A DNA stretch of 64,000 nucleotides from Yanghanlia sp047501535 (GCF_047501535.1 NZ_JAZDRJ010000010.1:62001-126000); one strand, 5' to 3'; counted from the stretch's first letter, positions 1 through 9,478 are shown. Notes: generated by a model not told the origin, from the sequence alone. A program made the numbers and translations.

Positions 1-2061
1 GAGGCCATCGTGAATAATGACAGCCAGCTCATAAGCAAAAGTCGGGTCGTAGGAAACGCAGTTCGGAATCAGGCCAGACATCACGTGGCTGTGGCCGTCT
101 TGGTGTTGCAGCCCTTCCCCGTTCAACGTGGTACGGCCAGCGGTGCCACCCAGCAGGAAGCCACGCGCCTGCATGTCGCCAGCGGCCCAGGCCAAGTCGC
201 CCACGCGCTGGAAACCGAACATCGAGTAGTAGATGAAGAAGGGAATCATGATGCGGTTGTTCGTCGAGTATGACGTCGACGCCGCAATCCAGGAGCTGAA
301 CGCCCCGGCCTCATTAATACCTTCTTGCAGCAGCTGACCGTTTTCGGTTTCGCGGTAGTACATGACCTGGTCTTTATCGACCGGCGTGTACTTCTGCCCT
401 TCCGGAGAATAGATACCAATTTGGCGGAACAGGCCTTCCATACCAAACGTGCGGGATTCGTCCGCCAAGATGGGCACAACGCGCGGGCCCAGCTGCTTGT
501 CGCGCAGGACTTGGTTCAGAATGCGCACAAACGCCTGTGTGGTGGAGATTTCGCGCCCTTCTGCCGTGGGCTCCAACACCGGCTTGAAAATTTCCAGGCC
601 GGGAACCGGCAGGTGTTCATCCGCCTTGGGGCGTCGTTTGGGCAGATACCCGCCCAGCGCTTTACGGCGCTCGTGCAGGTACTTCATTTCCGGAGAGTCT
701 TCCGCCGGCTTGAAATACGGCAGCTCTTCCAGCTTGTCGTCGGGAATCGGGATATTGAAGCGGTCGCGGAATTCGCGCACGGCATCCATATCGAGTTTTT
801 TCTGCTGGTGGGTGGGGTTTTTGGCCTGACCCACATGCCCCATGCCATAACCCTTAATGGTTTTAGCCAGGATGACGGTCGGCTGTCCTTCATGATTCGC
901 CGCTGCATTGAAGGCGGCATATACCTTGTAGGGGTCGTGCCCCCCACGGTTCAGACGCCAGACGTCTTCATCGCTCATGCGGCTGACCATTTCCAGCAGC
1001 TTGGGGTGCTTGCCGAAAAAGTGTTCACGCACATAAGCACCGTCGTGGGCCTTGTAGGCCTGGTATTCGCCGTCGACGGACTCTTCCATAATGCGGCGCA
1101 GAATGCCTTCCTTATCGCGCTGCAAGAGAGGATCCCAATACCCGCCCCAGATCAGTTTAATAACGTTCCAACCTGAACCACGGAAGTCGCCTTCAAGTTC
1201 TTGAATGATTTTGCCGTTACCGCGCACCGGGCCATCCAGCCTCTGCAGGTTGCAGTTGATGACAAAAATCAGGTTGTCGAGTTTTTCGCGCGAAGCCAGG
1301 CTGATGGCGCCCAGGGATTCGGGCTCATCCATTTCGCCGTCGCCACAAAACACCCAGACCTTACGTTTACTGGTGTCGGCAATGCCACGCGCATGCAGGT
1401 ACTTAAGAAAACGGGCCTGATAAATGGCCATCAGCGGCCCAAGCCCCATGGAAACCGTGGGGAACTGCCAGAACTCCGGCATCAACTTAGGGTGCGGGTA
1501 AGAAGACAGGCCTTTACCGTCGACTTCCTGGCGGAAATGATCGAGCTGTTCTTCAGTAATGCGGCCCTCAAGGTAGGCGCGACCATAGATGCCGGGCGAC
1601 GAGTGACCTTGGAAGTACACCAAATCACCGCCGTGGTCTTCGGTTTCAGCGTGCCAGAAATGGTTTTGGCCGCAGCCGATCATCGTTGCCAGCGAAGCAA
1701 AAGAAGCAATATGACCGCCGAGATCGCCGCCGTCGGCCGGGTGCTTGCCATTGGCTTTCACCACCATGGCCATGGCGTTCCAGCGCACGTAGGAGCGCAG
1801 ACGCTCTTCCAGAACCAGGTTGCCGGGGTGTGGAGGCTCAAGGCCGGGAGGAATCGTGTTCACATAGGCGGTATTCGCTGAGAACGGAATATATGCGCCG
1901 GAGCGCCGGGCAAGGTCGATCAGCCGTTCAAGCAGGTGATGCGCGCGTTCCGGACCTTCACGGTCGAGCACCGCTTCGAGCGCTTCCAGCCATTCTTGTT
2001 CTTCAAGGAGTGCATCATCGACCTCCGTGGCCGAAGACTGTGCGTGTGCAAGAGAGGACAT
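1..2061 (-). CDS. aceE: Pyruvate dehydrogenase E1 component, homodimeric type (3' end outside window)
   Basis: Decarboxylates pyruvate with thiamine diphosphate (TPP) and passes the acetyl group to the lipoyl E2, feeding acetyl-CoA to the TCA cycle; cytoplasmic. The 687 codons present match the N-terminal three quarters of the roughly 890-residue homodimeric (alpha2) E1. The TPP motif GDGEMDEPES begins at residue 240. The frame is still open at base 1, around a CVSYDPTFAYELAV stretch typical of the family. The ATG at 2061 is chosen because AGGAGA lies 8 nt before it. aceF and lpd would be expected beyond the left edge. No PdhR-type regulator is adjacent; the upstream neighbour is a divergent two-component system. 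Identity is very secure. Confidence 0.97.
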   Translation of the reverse strand, partial: MSSLAHAQSSATEVDDALLEEQEWLEALEAVLDREGPERAHHLLERLIDLARRSGAYIPFSANTAYVNTIPPGLEPPHPGNLVLEERLRSYVRWNAMAMVVKANGKHPADGGDLGGHIASFASLATMIGCGQNHFWHAETEDHGGDLVYFQGHSSPGIYGRAYLEGRITEEQLDHFRQEVDGKGLSSYPHPKLMPEFWQFPTVSMGLGPLMAIYQARFLKYLHARGIADTSKRKVWVFCGDGEMDEPESLGAISLASREKLDNLIFVINCNLQRLDGPVRGNGKIIQELEGDFRGSGWNVIKLIWGGYWDPLLQRDKEGILRRIMEESVDGEYQAYKAHDGAYVREHFFGKHPKLLEMVSRMSDEDVWRLNRGGHDPYKVYAAFNAAANHEGQPTVILAKTIKGYGMGHVGQAKNPTHQQKKLDMDAVREFRDRFNIPIPDDKLEELPYFKPAEDSPEMKYLHERRKALGGYLPKRRPKADEHLPVPGLEIFKPVLEPTAEGREISTTQAFVRILNQVLRDKQLGPRVVPILADESRTFGMEGLFRQIGIYSPEGQKYTPVDKDQVMYYRETENGQLLQEGINEAGAFSSWIAASTSYSTNNRIMIPFFIYYSMFGFQRVGDLAWAAGDMQARGFLLGGTAGRTTLNGEGLQHQDGHSHVMSGLIPNCVSYDPTFAYELAVIIHDGL

Positions 2062-2193
2062 GCGGGGGTCTCCTGTTGATTCAATTGTTCGATGCCCAAT
2101 GGATGCGGAAGGAACCGACCTGGTCTCCAGGCAGAGACAACATAAGGCGCCTGCCTGCCAGGCAAGAGTGATGCCAAGCCGCGACTCTCGTCC

Positions 2194-2222
2194 ATTCTAT
2201 GTAGAAGGTGCGCCATCGGCAA
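2194..2222 (-). promoter_or_regulatory. Predicted sigma70 promoter of aceE
   Basis: Read on the minus strand, TTGCCG (2222-2217) is followed after 17 nt by TAGAAT (2199-2194), four and five matches to the consensus hexamers. The start of transcription would fall near 2187, giving aceE a leader of about 125 nt. This is inferred from sequence only. Confidence 0.5.
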
Positions 2223-2245
2223 GCTATATTTCATTTTATGGGAAT

Positions 2246-2266
2246 CTATTTCGTAATATGAAATAG
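2246..2266. promoter_or_regulatory. Perfect inverted repeat CTATTTC-N7-GAAATAG, candidate operator
   Basis: Two exact 7-bp arms separated by 7 nt lie in the 309-bp gap between divergent aceE and the sensor kinase gene, about 24 bp upstream of the predicted aceE -35 box. The spacing fits a dimeric regulator. A looser TTTCAT/ATGAAA pair surrounds it, and a GGCCATT direct repeat follows at 2269-2286. The rest of the gap holds only the predicted promoter and no open gene. The cognate regulator is unknown; the adjacent FixJ-like protein is one possibility. Confidence 0.45.
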
Positions 2267-2370
2267 GTTGGCCATTTTCGGCCATTCTGGAGCCGGTAAA
2301 GTCCTCTAAACACCGCCCGCCTCTGCCACAGACTACAATTGATACTGCGTGCGTTTTCCGGCTTGGTTCC

Positions 2371-4128
2371 ATGGCTAGTCACTCAAAAAAAACCCTGATT
2401 CCTACTACGTTCTACGACCAGGCTCATCATCCGCGCCGGGGCCTGTACTGGCTGACGCCGGTCATTGTTCTGATCCTGTATTTGTGCGTCATGGGTGCAT
2501 TTATATGGCTGCAGCGCCTGCACCATGACAGCGTCATGTTTGTGACGATTGATCAGGAAACCCGCCAACAGCGCTTGATGATGATTATTGTCGCGCTGTC
2601 ATTTGTGATTGTTCTCAACCTGCTGGCCTTGTGGCGTTATACCCGCTTCCGCACTCAGGCAGAAGCTGCTCTTATTGCCGAGACCGGGTTTCGTCGCGCC
2701 ATGGAAAACTCCATGTCCACCGGCATGCGGGTCTTTGACATGCAAGGGCGCATTGCCTACGTCAACCCGGCTTTTTGCCGCATGATAGGCTGGAACGAAG
2801 CCGACCTGATTGGTCGTACCGCCCCCTTCCCCTATTGGATACCGGGGCGTCATGCCCAACACCGCGAAACGCTGGACTTGCTGCTTTCTGGCCGAACCCC
2901 TAGTTCAGGCCTGGAAGTCGAGGCCCAGCGGCGTGACGGCTCGCGCTTTACCGCCCGTCTGTATGTGTCGCCTCTACGTGACCCCAACGGCGAACAGATC
3001 GGCTGGATGACTTCCATGACCGATATCACCGAACCCAAACGGATCCGCGAAGCGTTGACTGCCGCGCACGAGCGTTTCATGACCGTTCTGGAAGGCCTGG
3101 ATGACGCGATTTCCGTGGTGGCAGACACCACAGAAGGCTTGGAGCTGCTGTTTGCCAACCGCACCTACCGGCGGTTTTTTGGTGCCCAGTCCAGCGGGCA
3201 CGCAGAATTGCTTGGCGGGCGACTTGGCCGTTTCACTGATGAAACGGTAGAAATCTATTCGGATTCGGCGCAGCGTTGGTTTGAGGTTCACCATCGCATT
3301 CTGGCCTGGACGGACGGCCGCCGCGTACGACTGCAAGTGGCGCGCGACATTACCGAACGCCGCATGCATGAAGAGGCTTCCCAGCGTCAGCAGGAAAAAG
3401 TCCAGCTCACCAGCCGCCTGACTACCATGGGAGAAATGGCTTCATCGCTGGCCCATGAACTTAACCAGCCGCTTACGGCTATCGCCAACTACAACATGGC
3501 GGCTGTTGCCATGCTGAAGGCAGACAGTACCAATACCGACAGGCTGTTGGAGGCGCTGGAAAAATCGGCAGCCCAAGCGGAACGTGCCGGTAAAATCATT
3601 AGCCGCATCCGCGAATTCGTGAAGCGCAGCGAACCACGGCGGCAATATGTCAATGTGCAAGGCATATTAGATAACGCCGTCGCTTTCGCGGAAATCGACG
3701 CTCGCAAGCGGCAAATCGAAATCCAGCAGCAGCTTCCAGACCCCATGCCAGACGTCCTGGCCGACCCGATTTTGATCGAGCAGGTATTATTAAACCTTTT
3801 GAAAAACGGCGTGGAGTCGATGGAAAGAAGCGACTACCACATTCTGCATGTCAATGTCACGCAGCGGGCATCCATGCTGGAAATCGCCGTTATTGACCGT
3901 GGGCACGGGCTGGATAATCCCGAACGCCTGTTCGAACCGTTCTACAGTACCAAATCGGAGGGCCTGGGCATGGGTCTGAACATCTGCCGTACCATCATAG
4001 AGTCTCATCATGGCCGACTCTGGGCTGAAGAGAACCCGGAGGGCGGCACGATATTTCGCTTTACCCTGCCTTGCGCACCGCAAGGCACCTCAGGAACACA
4101 AGAAGAACTTCAGGAGCAAAGTGCATGA
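2371..4128 (+). CDS. Membrane PAS sensor histidine kinase (FixL/NodV-like)
   Basis: 585-residue sensor that would autophosphorylate and pass phosphate to the response regulator encoded next. Two hydrophobic segments, about residues 25-48 and 70-90, bracket a short periplasmic stretch of about 20 residues. Two PAS-type domains follow (about 105-220 and 230-330), then a HisKA domain with the phospho-acceptor H362 in AHELNQPLTAI, and an ATPase domain with an N box (LLNLLKNGVESM) and G boxes (DRGHGL, GLGMGL). The stop overlaps the next start as ATGA. The periplasmic part is too small for an obvious ligand pocket, so the cytoplasmic PAS domains probably sense the signal. The signal itself is unknown. 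It diverges from aceE. Confidence 0.88.
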   Translation: MASHSKKTLIPTTFYDQAHHPRRGLYWLTPVIVLILYLCVMGAFIWLQRLHHDSVMFVTIDQETRQQRLMMIIVALSFVIVLNLLALWRYTRFRTQAEAALIAETGFRRAMENSMSTGMRVFDMQGRIAYVNPAFCRMIGWNEADLIGRTAPFPYWIPGRHAQHRETLDLLLSGRTPSSGLEVEAQRRDGSRFTARLYVSPLRDPNGEQIGWMTSMTDITEPKRIREALTAAHERFMTVLEGLDDAISVVADTTEGLELLFANRTYRRFFGAQSSGHAELLGGRLGRFTDETVEIYSDSAQRWFEVHHRILAWTDGRRVRLQVARDITERRMHEEASQRQQEKVQLTSRLTTMGEMASSLAHELNQPLTAIANYNMAAVAMLKADSTNTDRLLEALEKSAAQAERAGKIISRIREFVKRSEPRRQYVNVQGILDNAVAFAEIDARKRQIEIQQQLPDPMPDVLADPILIEQVLLNLLKNGVESMERSDYHILHVNVTQRASMLEIAVIDRGHGLDNPERLFEPFYSTKSEGLGMGLNICRTIIESHHGRLWAEENPEGGTIFRFTLPCAPQGTSGTQEELQEQSA

Positions 4129-4751
4129 CACCCCCCCAAGCAACTGGCACGATTTTTATTGTCGACGATGACGAGGCAGTACGCGACTCTCTACGCTGGC
4201 TGCTGGAGGCGAATGGCTATCGCGTTAAAAGCTTCAGTGGCGCAGAAGAATTCTTGCATGCTTACGACCCCGATCAAGTTGGCGTACTCATTGTGGATGT
4301 GCGGATGCCCGGAATGAGCGGCCTGGAACTTCAGGAAGTTCTCATTGCCCGCGAGGCGCCCCTGCCCATCGTCTTTATTACGGGTCATGGTGATGTGCCG
4401 ATGGCAGTTTCCACCATGAAGAAGGGAGCCGTCGATTTTCTTGAAAAGCCTTTCAATGAAGCCGAACTGCGCCAAATCGTAGCGCGCATGCTGGAAGACG
4501 CCAACGAACGAGTCACCCAAGCGCGCGCTAAGCGAGACCAGCAGGCGGTGCTTAGTCGACTGACCGCCCGCGAACAGCAAGTGCTGGAACGCATCGTGGC
4601 CGGCCGCCTTAACAAGCAAATTGCCGGCGATTTGAATATCAGCATTAAAACGGTCGAGGCGCACCGCGCCAACATTATGGAAAAACTTGAAGTCACTACT
4701 GTGGCCGATCTCATGAAGATCGCCCTTACCCACCCCGAAGGAGCAGCATGA
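4125..4751 (+). CDS. FixJ-family response regulator with LuxR-type HTH
   Basis: 208-residue partner of the preceding kinase. The receiver domain (1-125) has the acidic pocket DDD at 14-16, the phospho-acceptor D58 in VDVRMPGMSG, and a lysine in FLEKPF. The C-terminal third is a LuxR/FixJ helix-turn-helix (TAREQQVLERI ... SIKTVEAHRANIMEKL). The ATG at 4125 is chosen over an upstream in-frame ATG because AGGAG precedes it and it forms an ATGA overlap with the kinase stop. Its own stop overlaps the folD start in the same way, so kinase, regulator and folD are probably cotranslated. Target promoters are unknown. Confidence 0.9.
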   Translation: MTPPQATGTIFIVDDDEAVRDSLRWLLEANGYRVKSFSGAEEFLHAYDPDQVGVLIVDVRMPGMSGLELQEVLIAREAPLPIVFITGHGDVPMAVSTMKKGAVDFLEKPFNEAELRQIVARMLEDANERVTQARAKRDQQAVLSRLTAREQQVLERIVAGRLNKQIAGDLNISIKTVEAHRANIMEKLEVTTVADLMKIALTHPEGAA

Positions 4752-5620
4752 CAGCTCGCATTATTGATGGCAAGGCACTGTCGGACACGGTGCGCGCCGA
4801 AGTCGCCGAACGCGTCAAAGCGCTGAGCGCGCAAAATATTCAACCCGGCCTGGCCGTCGTTCTCGTGGGCGAAGACCCCGCCTCGCAAGTCTATGTACGT
4901 AACAAAGCCGCAGCGTGCGAGAAAGCGGGGCTGCTGTCGCGTGTTATCCGCATGGGCCAAGACAGCACCGAAGCGGAACTGCTGGACATGATTCAGCAAC
5001 TCAACGAAGACCCTGCCATTCATGGCATTCTGGTGCAGCTTCCCCTGCCCGGACATATGAATGCCGCCAAGGTGATCGAGGCGATTTCTGCCGAAAAAGA
5101 CGTCGACGGTTTTCACGTGAATAACGCCGGCCTCCTCATGACAGGCAAGCCGCTGTTCCGCCCTTGCACGCCTTACGGTGTGATGCGCATGCTGGAATCC
5201 GAGAATGTGGAAATTCGCGGCGCTGAAGCCGTCGTTGTGGGCGCCAGCAATATTGTTGGAAAGCCCATGGCCTTGTTGCTGTTAGCAGCAGGTGCCACTG
5301 TCACCCTGTGCAACTCCAAAACGCGCGACTTGGCTGCTCAAACACGGCGGGCCGATATTCTGGTGGTCGCTACCGGCAAACCGGGTATGGTGACCGGAGA
5401 CATGGTCAAGCCAGGCGCGGTGGTGATCGACGTAGGCATTAATCGGCTGGAAGACGGCCGTTTGGTGGGTGACGTCGAATTTGAAGAGGCGCGCAAGGTT
5501 GCAGCCGCTATTACTCCCGTCCCGGGTGGCGTTGGCCCCATGACGATTGCCATGCTGCTGGTCAACACCCTGGAAGCCGCGGAGCGCAGCGCCGCCCGTC
5601 AACACCAGGCCTCTCTCTAA
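4748..5620 (+). CDS. folD: Bifunctional methylene-THF dehydrogenase/methenyl-THF cyclohydrolase
   Basis: Interconverts 5,10-methylene-, methenyl- and 10-formyl-tetrahydrofolate using NADP, supplying one-carbon units for purines, formyl-methionine and other products. 290 residues, the usual length. The catalytic lysine is K53 in the YVRNK motif, and the signature PGGVGPMTIAML lies near residue 262. The start overlaps the response regulator stop by 4 nt, an unusual linkage for this housekeeping gene. prlC follows after 27 nt. Confidence 0.97.
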   Translation: MTARIIDGKALSDTVRAEVAERVKALSAQNIQPGLAVVLVGEDPASQVYVRNKAAACEKAGLLSRVIRMGQDSTEAELLDMIQQLNEDPAIHGILVQLPLPGHMNAAKVIEAISAEKDVDGFHVNNAGLLMTGKPLFRPCTPYGVMRMLESENVEIRGAEAVVVGASNIVGKPMALLLLAAGATVTLCNSKTRDLAAQTRRADILVVATGKPGMVTGDMVKPGAVVIDVGINRLEDGRLVGDVEFEEARKVAAAITPVPGGVGPMTIAMLLVNTLEAAERSAARQHQASL

Positions 5621-5647
5621 CCCAGATTTAAGATTCCCAAGAAAAGT

Positions 5648-7726
5648 ATGTCCGATAACCCCTTGCTGGCTCCCATTTCTTCGCTTATCGACTACGCGGC
5701 GATCCGCCCCGAGCATATCGAAGCCGCTATTCCCGCTCTCATTGACGAGGCGCGTGCAGCGGTCGAGCTCGTGGCAGTCTCTTCCGAACCGCCATCTTGG
5801 CAAACCATAGTCGATCCACTCGAAGATGCGTCCGAGCGGTTATGGCGCGCCTGGTCTGTGGCTGGACATCTTAACGGGGTTCTGAATACACCGGAGATTC
5901 GCAGCGCCTATAACGCGTGCCTGCCTGCCATTACGGCCTATTCCACATGGGTGGGCCTGCACCAGGGGCTCTACGGCCAGTACCGGCGTCTGCGCGACTC
6001 AGCTGACTTTGCTAAGCTGCCCCCTGCTCGACAGCGCATTGTTGAGCTTGCTTTGCGAGACTTTCGCCTGAGTGGGGTTGAGCTCGAAGGCGAAGCCCGC
6101 ACACGCTATACGGAAATTTCCGACCTCGCCGCGCAGGTATCGCAGAAGTTCTCGGAAAACACGCTAGACGCTGTAGATCAGTGGGAATTACTGATTACCG
6201 ACGAGACGAAACTGGAAGGCATCCCCGCCGATGTCGTGGCGGCCGCGCGTACAGCGGCGGCAGACAGCGGCCGAGAAGGCTGGAAGCTGACCCTGAAAAT
6301 GCCCTGCTATCTGCCGGTTATGCAGCATGCGCGTGACCGCTCCGTGCGCCAACAACTGTACCGGGGCTATGCCACCATCGCGTCCGAGCAGGGCGACACG
6401 CGCTACGATAACTCCGGCAATATCGAACAATTGCTGGCTTTGCGGGCTGAAGAGGCGGCATTGTTGGGCTTTGACAGCTTTGCCGACATGCGACTGGAAA
6501 CCCGCATGGCCGACTCGCCGGCACAAGTGCTGGAATTCCTGCGCAAGCTGGCTGCCCGCGCCAAACCTCATGGCCAACGCGATCTTGCAGAACTTCAGGC
6601 CTTCGCACAGGAGCACTTGGGTATTGCAGACATGCAGCCTTGGGACGTCGCGTTTGTCTCAGAACGCCTGCGTGAAGCACGCTACGCCTATTCCGAAGAA
6701 GACGTACGTCAGTATTTCACCGAAGAACGGGTTCTGAATGGCTTGTTTGAAGTGGTTGGCCGCTTGTTTGGTGTCAGCCTTCACAATATAGATGCCTCCG
6801 TCTGGCATGAAGACGTCCGTGTGTGTGATGTGCGCAATGAACAAGGCGAATCCCTGGGTACGCTCTACCTTGACCTCTACGCCCGCCAAGGCAAGCAAAG
6901 CGGCGCATGGGTGGATAGCGAACGCGCTCGACGCCGCAGCGCAAGCAGGCTGCAGACACCCGTGGTCTACCTGACCTGCAACTTCTCTGCGCCTCAAGGC
7001 GAGCGCCCCAGCCTGCTGACCCACGACGATGTCATCACGCTATTCCACGAAAGCGGCCATGCCTTGCACGCCCTGCTTTCCCAAGTTGATGACCCGGCCG
7101 CTTCACCGTTTGCCAGCGTTGAATGGGATGCCATTGAGCTGCCATCTCAGTTTATGGAGAACTTTTGCTGGGAATGGACGGTCATACAGTCATTGAGCGC
7201 CCATGTAGATACTGGAGAACCCCTGCCACGCTCACTGTATGACAAGATGCTGGCCGCGAAAAATTACCAAAGCGGCATGCAGATGCTGCGGCAGGTTGAA
7301 TTCGCGCTGTTCGATATGCTGATTCACCACCGTAACAGCGGCTTGTCAATTACTGAAGTCCTGGCCACACTTGACGAAGTGCGCCAAGAAGTTGCCGTAC
7401 TGTTGCCGCCCTCCTGGCACCGCTTTCCGCACAACTTCTCACACTTGTTTGCCGGGGGCTACGGGGCCGGGTACTACAGTTATAAATGGGCAGAAGTGCT
7501 TTCAGCCGACGCGTATGCCGCTTTTGAAGAGGCTGTCGAAGTTGCCGGCGATGGCACCCGCGATACTCTGGACGCGGCCACAGGGCGCCGTTTTCTGGAA
7601 GAGATTCTGGCCGTGGGCGGCACGCGCCCGGCAGCAGAATCCTTTAAAGCGTTTCGTGGCCGTGAGCCCTCGCTGGAGGCGCTGCTACGCCATAGCGGTA
7701 TGGACGAAGAAATCGCCCTGCATTGA
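5648..7726 (+). CDS. prlC: Oligopeptidase A (M3 metallopeptidase)
   Basis: Cytoplasmic zinc endopeptidase that degrades short peptides, including cleaved signal peptides. 692 residues, matching the family. The zinc site HESGH is at 467-471 (preceding context HDDVITLF), with the third ligand region FMENFCWEW downstream. It follows folD by 27 nt and precedes the SCO gene by 45 nt, so it may share their transcript. No truncation is seen. Confidence 0.95.
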   Translation: MSDNPLLAPISSLIDYAAIRPEHIEAAIPALIDEARAAVELVAVSSEPPSWQTIVDPLEDASERLWRAWSVAGHLNGVLNTPEIRSAYNACLPAITAYSTWVGLHQGLYGQYRRLRDSADFAKLPPARQRIVELALRDFRLSGVELEGEARTRYTEISDLAAQVSQKFSENTLDAVDQWELLITDETKLEGIPADVVAAARTAAADSGREGWKLTLKMPCYLPVMQHARDRSVRQQLYRGYATIASEQGDTRYDNSGNIEQLLALRAEEAALLGFDSFADMRLETRMADSPAQVLEFLRKLAARAKPHGQRDLAELQAFAQEHLGIADMQPWDVAFVSERLREARYAYSEEDVRQYFTEERVLNGLFEVVGRLFGVSLHNIDASVWHEDVRVCDVRNEQGESLGTLYLDLYARQGKQSGAWVDSERARRRSASRLQTPVVYLTCNFSAPQGERPSLLTHDDVITLFHESGHALHALLSQVDDPAASPFASVEWDAIELPSQFMENFCWEWTVIQSLSAHVDTGEPLPRSLYDKMLAAKNYQSGMQMLRQVEFALFDMLIHHRNSGLSITEVLATLDEVRQEVAVLLPPSWHRFPHNFSHLFAGGYGAGYYSYKWAEVLSADAYAAFEEAVEVAGDGTRDTLDAATGRRFLEEILAVGGTRPAAESFKAFRGREPSLEALLRHSGMDEEIALH

Positions 7727-7771
7727 TATGTCCCGAGGCTGCGCGGTCTGGCGACATTTTCTGGAGTTGCA

Positions 7772-8488
7772 ATGAATCTCAACACTAAGACTCTCCTATG
7801 CCCGTCCGCACTGGCGGGCTGGCTGCGCCGGTTCGCCTTGCCCGGCCTGACAGCAGGGCTGGTCATTGCGGCTGCAGCCGTGCCCAACGCTCCCACTTAT
7901 GCGCAGGCAATCGACCCAAACACACTCCCCGGCTCCGCTCAGGGTGAAACAGCCCGCCATGCGGCAGGCGCGGATTCCACGATTCACCCTATACGCGGTT
8001 TTCTGCCGGATCTGAACTTTGAGCTCGTCGCTGCGGGCGATAGAACCGTTACAGAGAAAGACTTCGACGGCAAAATCGTCTTGATGTTTTTCGGCTATGC
8101 CAGTTGCCCCGATATCTGCCCCACCACCATGGCGCAGTTATCGCAAGTCATGGTGAATCTCGGTGTGGAAGCCGAGCAAGTACGCATTGTGTTTGTCAGT
8201 GTTGACCCGCATCGCGATACCCCGGAGATTCTGCAAGCCTATGTGGATGCCTTCAGCACGCATGCCATCGGCCTGACTGGCACGGAGCGGCAGATATCCC
8301 GGCTGGCGCGGCGCTACCGCGTGGCCTACCAGATCGAGAAACCGCGCAGTGACGATATTAACGATTACGAAGTCGCCCACAGCCGCGGCATTTATATTTT
8401 TGACCAGCGCGGTAAAGCCCGTATGCTGGCATCAGACGGCGAATCGGTAGAAAAGCTCACCGCCGCCGTACGCGACCTGCTTTCCTGA
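7772..8488 (+). CDS. SCO1/SenC-family copper chaperone
   Basis: Thioredoxin-like, membrane- or periplasm-facing protein. The family delivers copper to the CuA site of cytochrome c oxidase or keeps thiols reduced. 238 residues. An N-terminal hydrophobic segment (about 22-45) is a signal or anchor. The copper ligands are present: C112 and C116 in CPDIC, and H203 in AHSRG. VSVDPHRDTPE is the usual SCO core. No oxidase genes are adjacent in this window. It is probably the last gene of the folD-prlC run. Confidence 0.9.
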   Translation: MNLNTKTLLCPSALAGWLRRFALPGLTAGLVIAAAAVPNAPTYAQAIDPNTLPGSAQGETARHAAGADSTIHPIRGFLPDLNFELVAAGDRTVTEKDFDGKIVLMFFGYASCPDICPTTMAQLSQVMVNLGVEAEQVRIVFVSVDPHRDTPEILQAYVDAFSTHAIGLTGTERQISRLARRYRVAYQIEKPRSDDINDYEVAHSRGIYIFDQRGKARMLASDGESVEKLTAAVRDLLS

Positions 8489-8490
8489 AA

Positions 8491-8509
8491 AAACGGCCTG
8501 TCTCAGGCC
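8491..8509 (-). terminator. Short hairpin with T run on the minus strand, downstream of the SCO gene
   Basis: GGCCTG-TCT-CAGGCC (8495-8509) is preceded on the plus strand by six A, so on the minus strand it has the hairpin-plus-T6 shape of an intrinsic terminator. No minus-strand gene is present here. It may block antisense reading into the SCO gene or be fortuitous. Confidence 0.3.
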
Positions 8510-8588
8510 TATCAGAAAAACTTCGAGCAGGTGGACATTCCGGGGCGGCCAGGCGTCGCCCCCCGACAGCTTGAACAACAGAGGTGTC

Positions 8589-9464
8589 ATGACTCAATCA
8601 ACTGAATACCAGCCCCCGAAAGTCTGGAGCGCGCCGCAAGAAAGTAACGGCCGGTTTTCCAACATTAATCGTCCTGAAGCCGGGGCGCGCTTCGAGGCTG
8701 ATCTGCCGCGCGGCAAGCACGTCTTGCAGCTTTATTCATTAGCGACACCGAACGGCCAGAAAGTCACCATTATGTTGGAAGAACTGTTGGCTGCAGGGGT
8801 AATGGAAGCCGAATACGACGCCCACCTGATCCGCATCATGGATCAAGAGCAGTTTTCCAGCGGCTTTGTCGCTATCAACCCTAACTCCAAGATTCCCGCT
8901 CTCATCGATTACAGCGCCGCCACTCCGCAGCGCGTGTTTGAATCCGGCGCTATCTTGCTGTATTTGGCTGACAAATTCGGGCACTTTCTACCCAGCGACT
9001 TTGCTGGACGTACCGAAGCCCTCAATTGGCTGTTCTGGCTACAAGGTTCAGCGCCTTTCGTCGGCGGCGGTTTTGGCCATTTCTATGCCTACGCGCCCTT
9101 CAAGCAGGAATACCCCATCAACCGTTACACCATGGAAACTAAACGGCTGCTGGATGTTCTGGACCAGCGGCTGGCGCAAGCCCCTTATCTCGCTGGCGAT
9201 GAATACAGCATTGCCGATATGGCGTCCTGGCCCTGGTTCGGCGGGTTGATGAATAACACCGTCTACGGCGCTGCTGAATTCCTCAATGCGGAAAGCTATA
9301 CCCATGTGCGGCGCTGGGTGGATGAAATCTCCGCCCGCCCGGCCGTGCAGCGTGGCATTATTGTCAACAGCGTAACCGGCGAACCCGAGCATCAACTGCA
9401 CTCCAGGCATCAGGCGGCAGACATCGACGCCGTTTTGGAAGCGCGTCGCAAAGCGGCTGAATAA
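8589..9464 (+). CDS. yghU: YghU-type glutathione transferase (Nu-class disulfide-bond oxidoreductase)
   Basis: 291 residues when started at the ATG with AGAGG upstream; a TTG at 8571 in the same frame is less likely. The sequence follows E. coli YghU almost throughout: KVW near the N-terminus, INRP, LPRGKHVLQLYSLATPNGQKVTIMLEELL in the thioredoxin-like domain, FGHFYAYAP, and an all-helical C-terminal domain with GDEYSIADMASWPWF. The family binds two glutathiones and has disulfide-bond reductase activity; the physiological substrate is unclear. A strong terminator follows. Confidence 0.93.
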   Translation: MTQSTEYQPPKVWSAPQESNGRFSNINRPEAGARFEADLPRGKHVLQLYSLATPNGQKVTIMLEELLAAGVMEAEYDAHLIRIMDQEQFSSGFVAINPNSKIPALIDYSAATPQRVFESGAILLYLADKFGHFLPSDFAGRTEALNWLFWLQGSAPFVGGGFGHFYAYAPFKQEYPINRYTMETKRLLDVLDQRLAQAPYLAGDEYSIADMASWPWFGGLMNNTVYGAAEFLNAESYTHVRRWVDEISARPAVQRGIIVNSVTGEPEHQLHSRHQAADIDAVLEARRKAAE

Positions 9465-9478
9465 ACACCACTTCCAAG

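Noticed and set aside
325..1176. A 283-codon open frame on the plus strand within aceE, and similar long shadows elsewhere
   Set aside because: It is antisense to a clearly conserved enzyme, and its residues show no recognisable family; such frames arise from codon bias.
8542..8562. A GGGGCG/CGCCCC hairpin before yghU
   Set aside because: Only 6 bp, no T run and no relation to the ribosome binding site; likely chance in GC-rich DNA.
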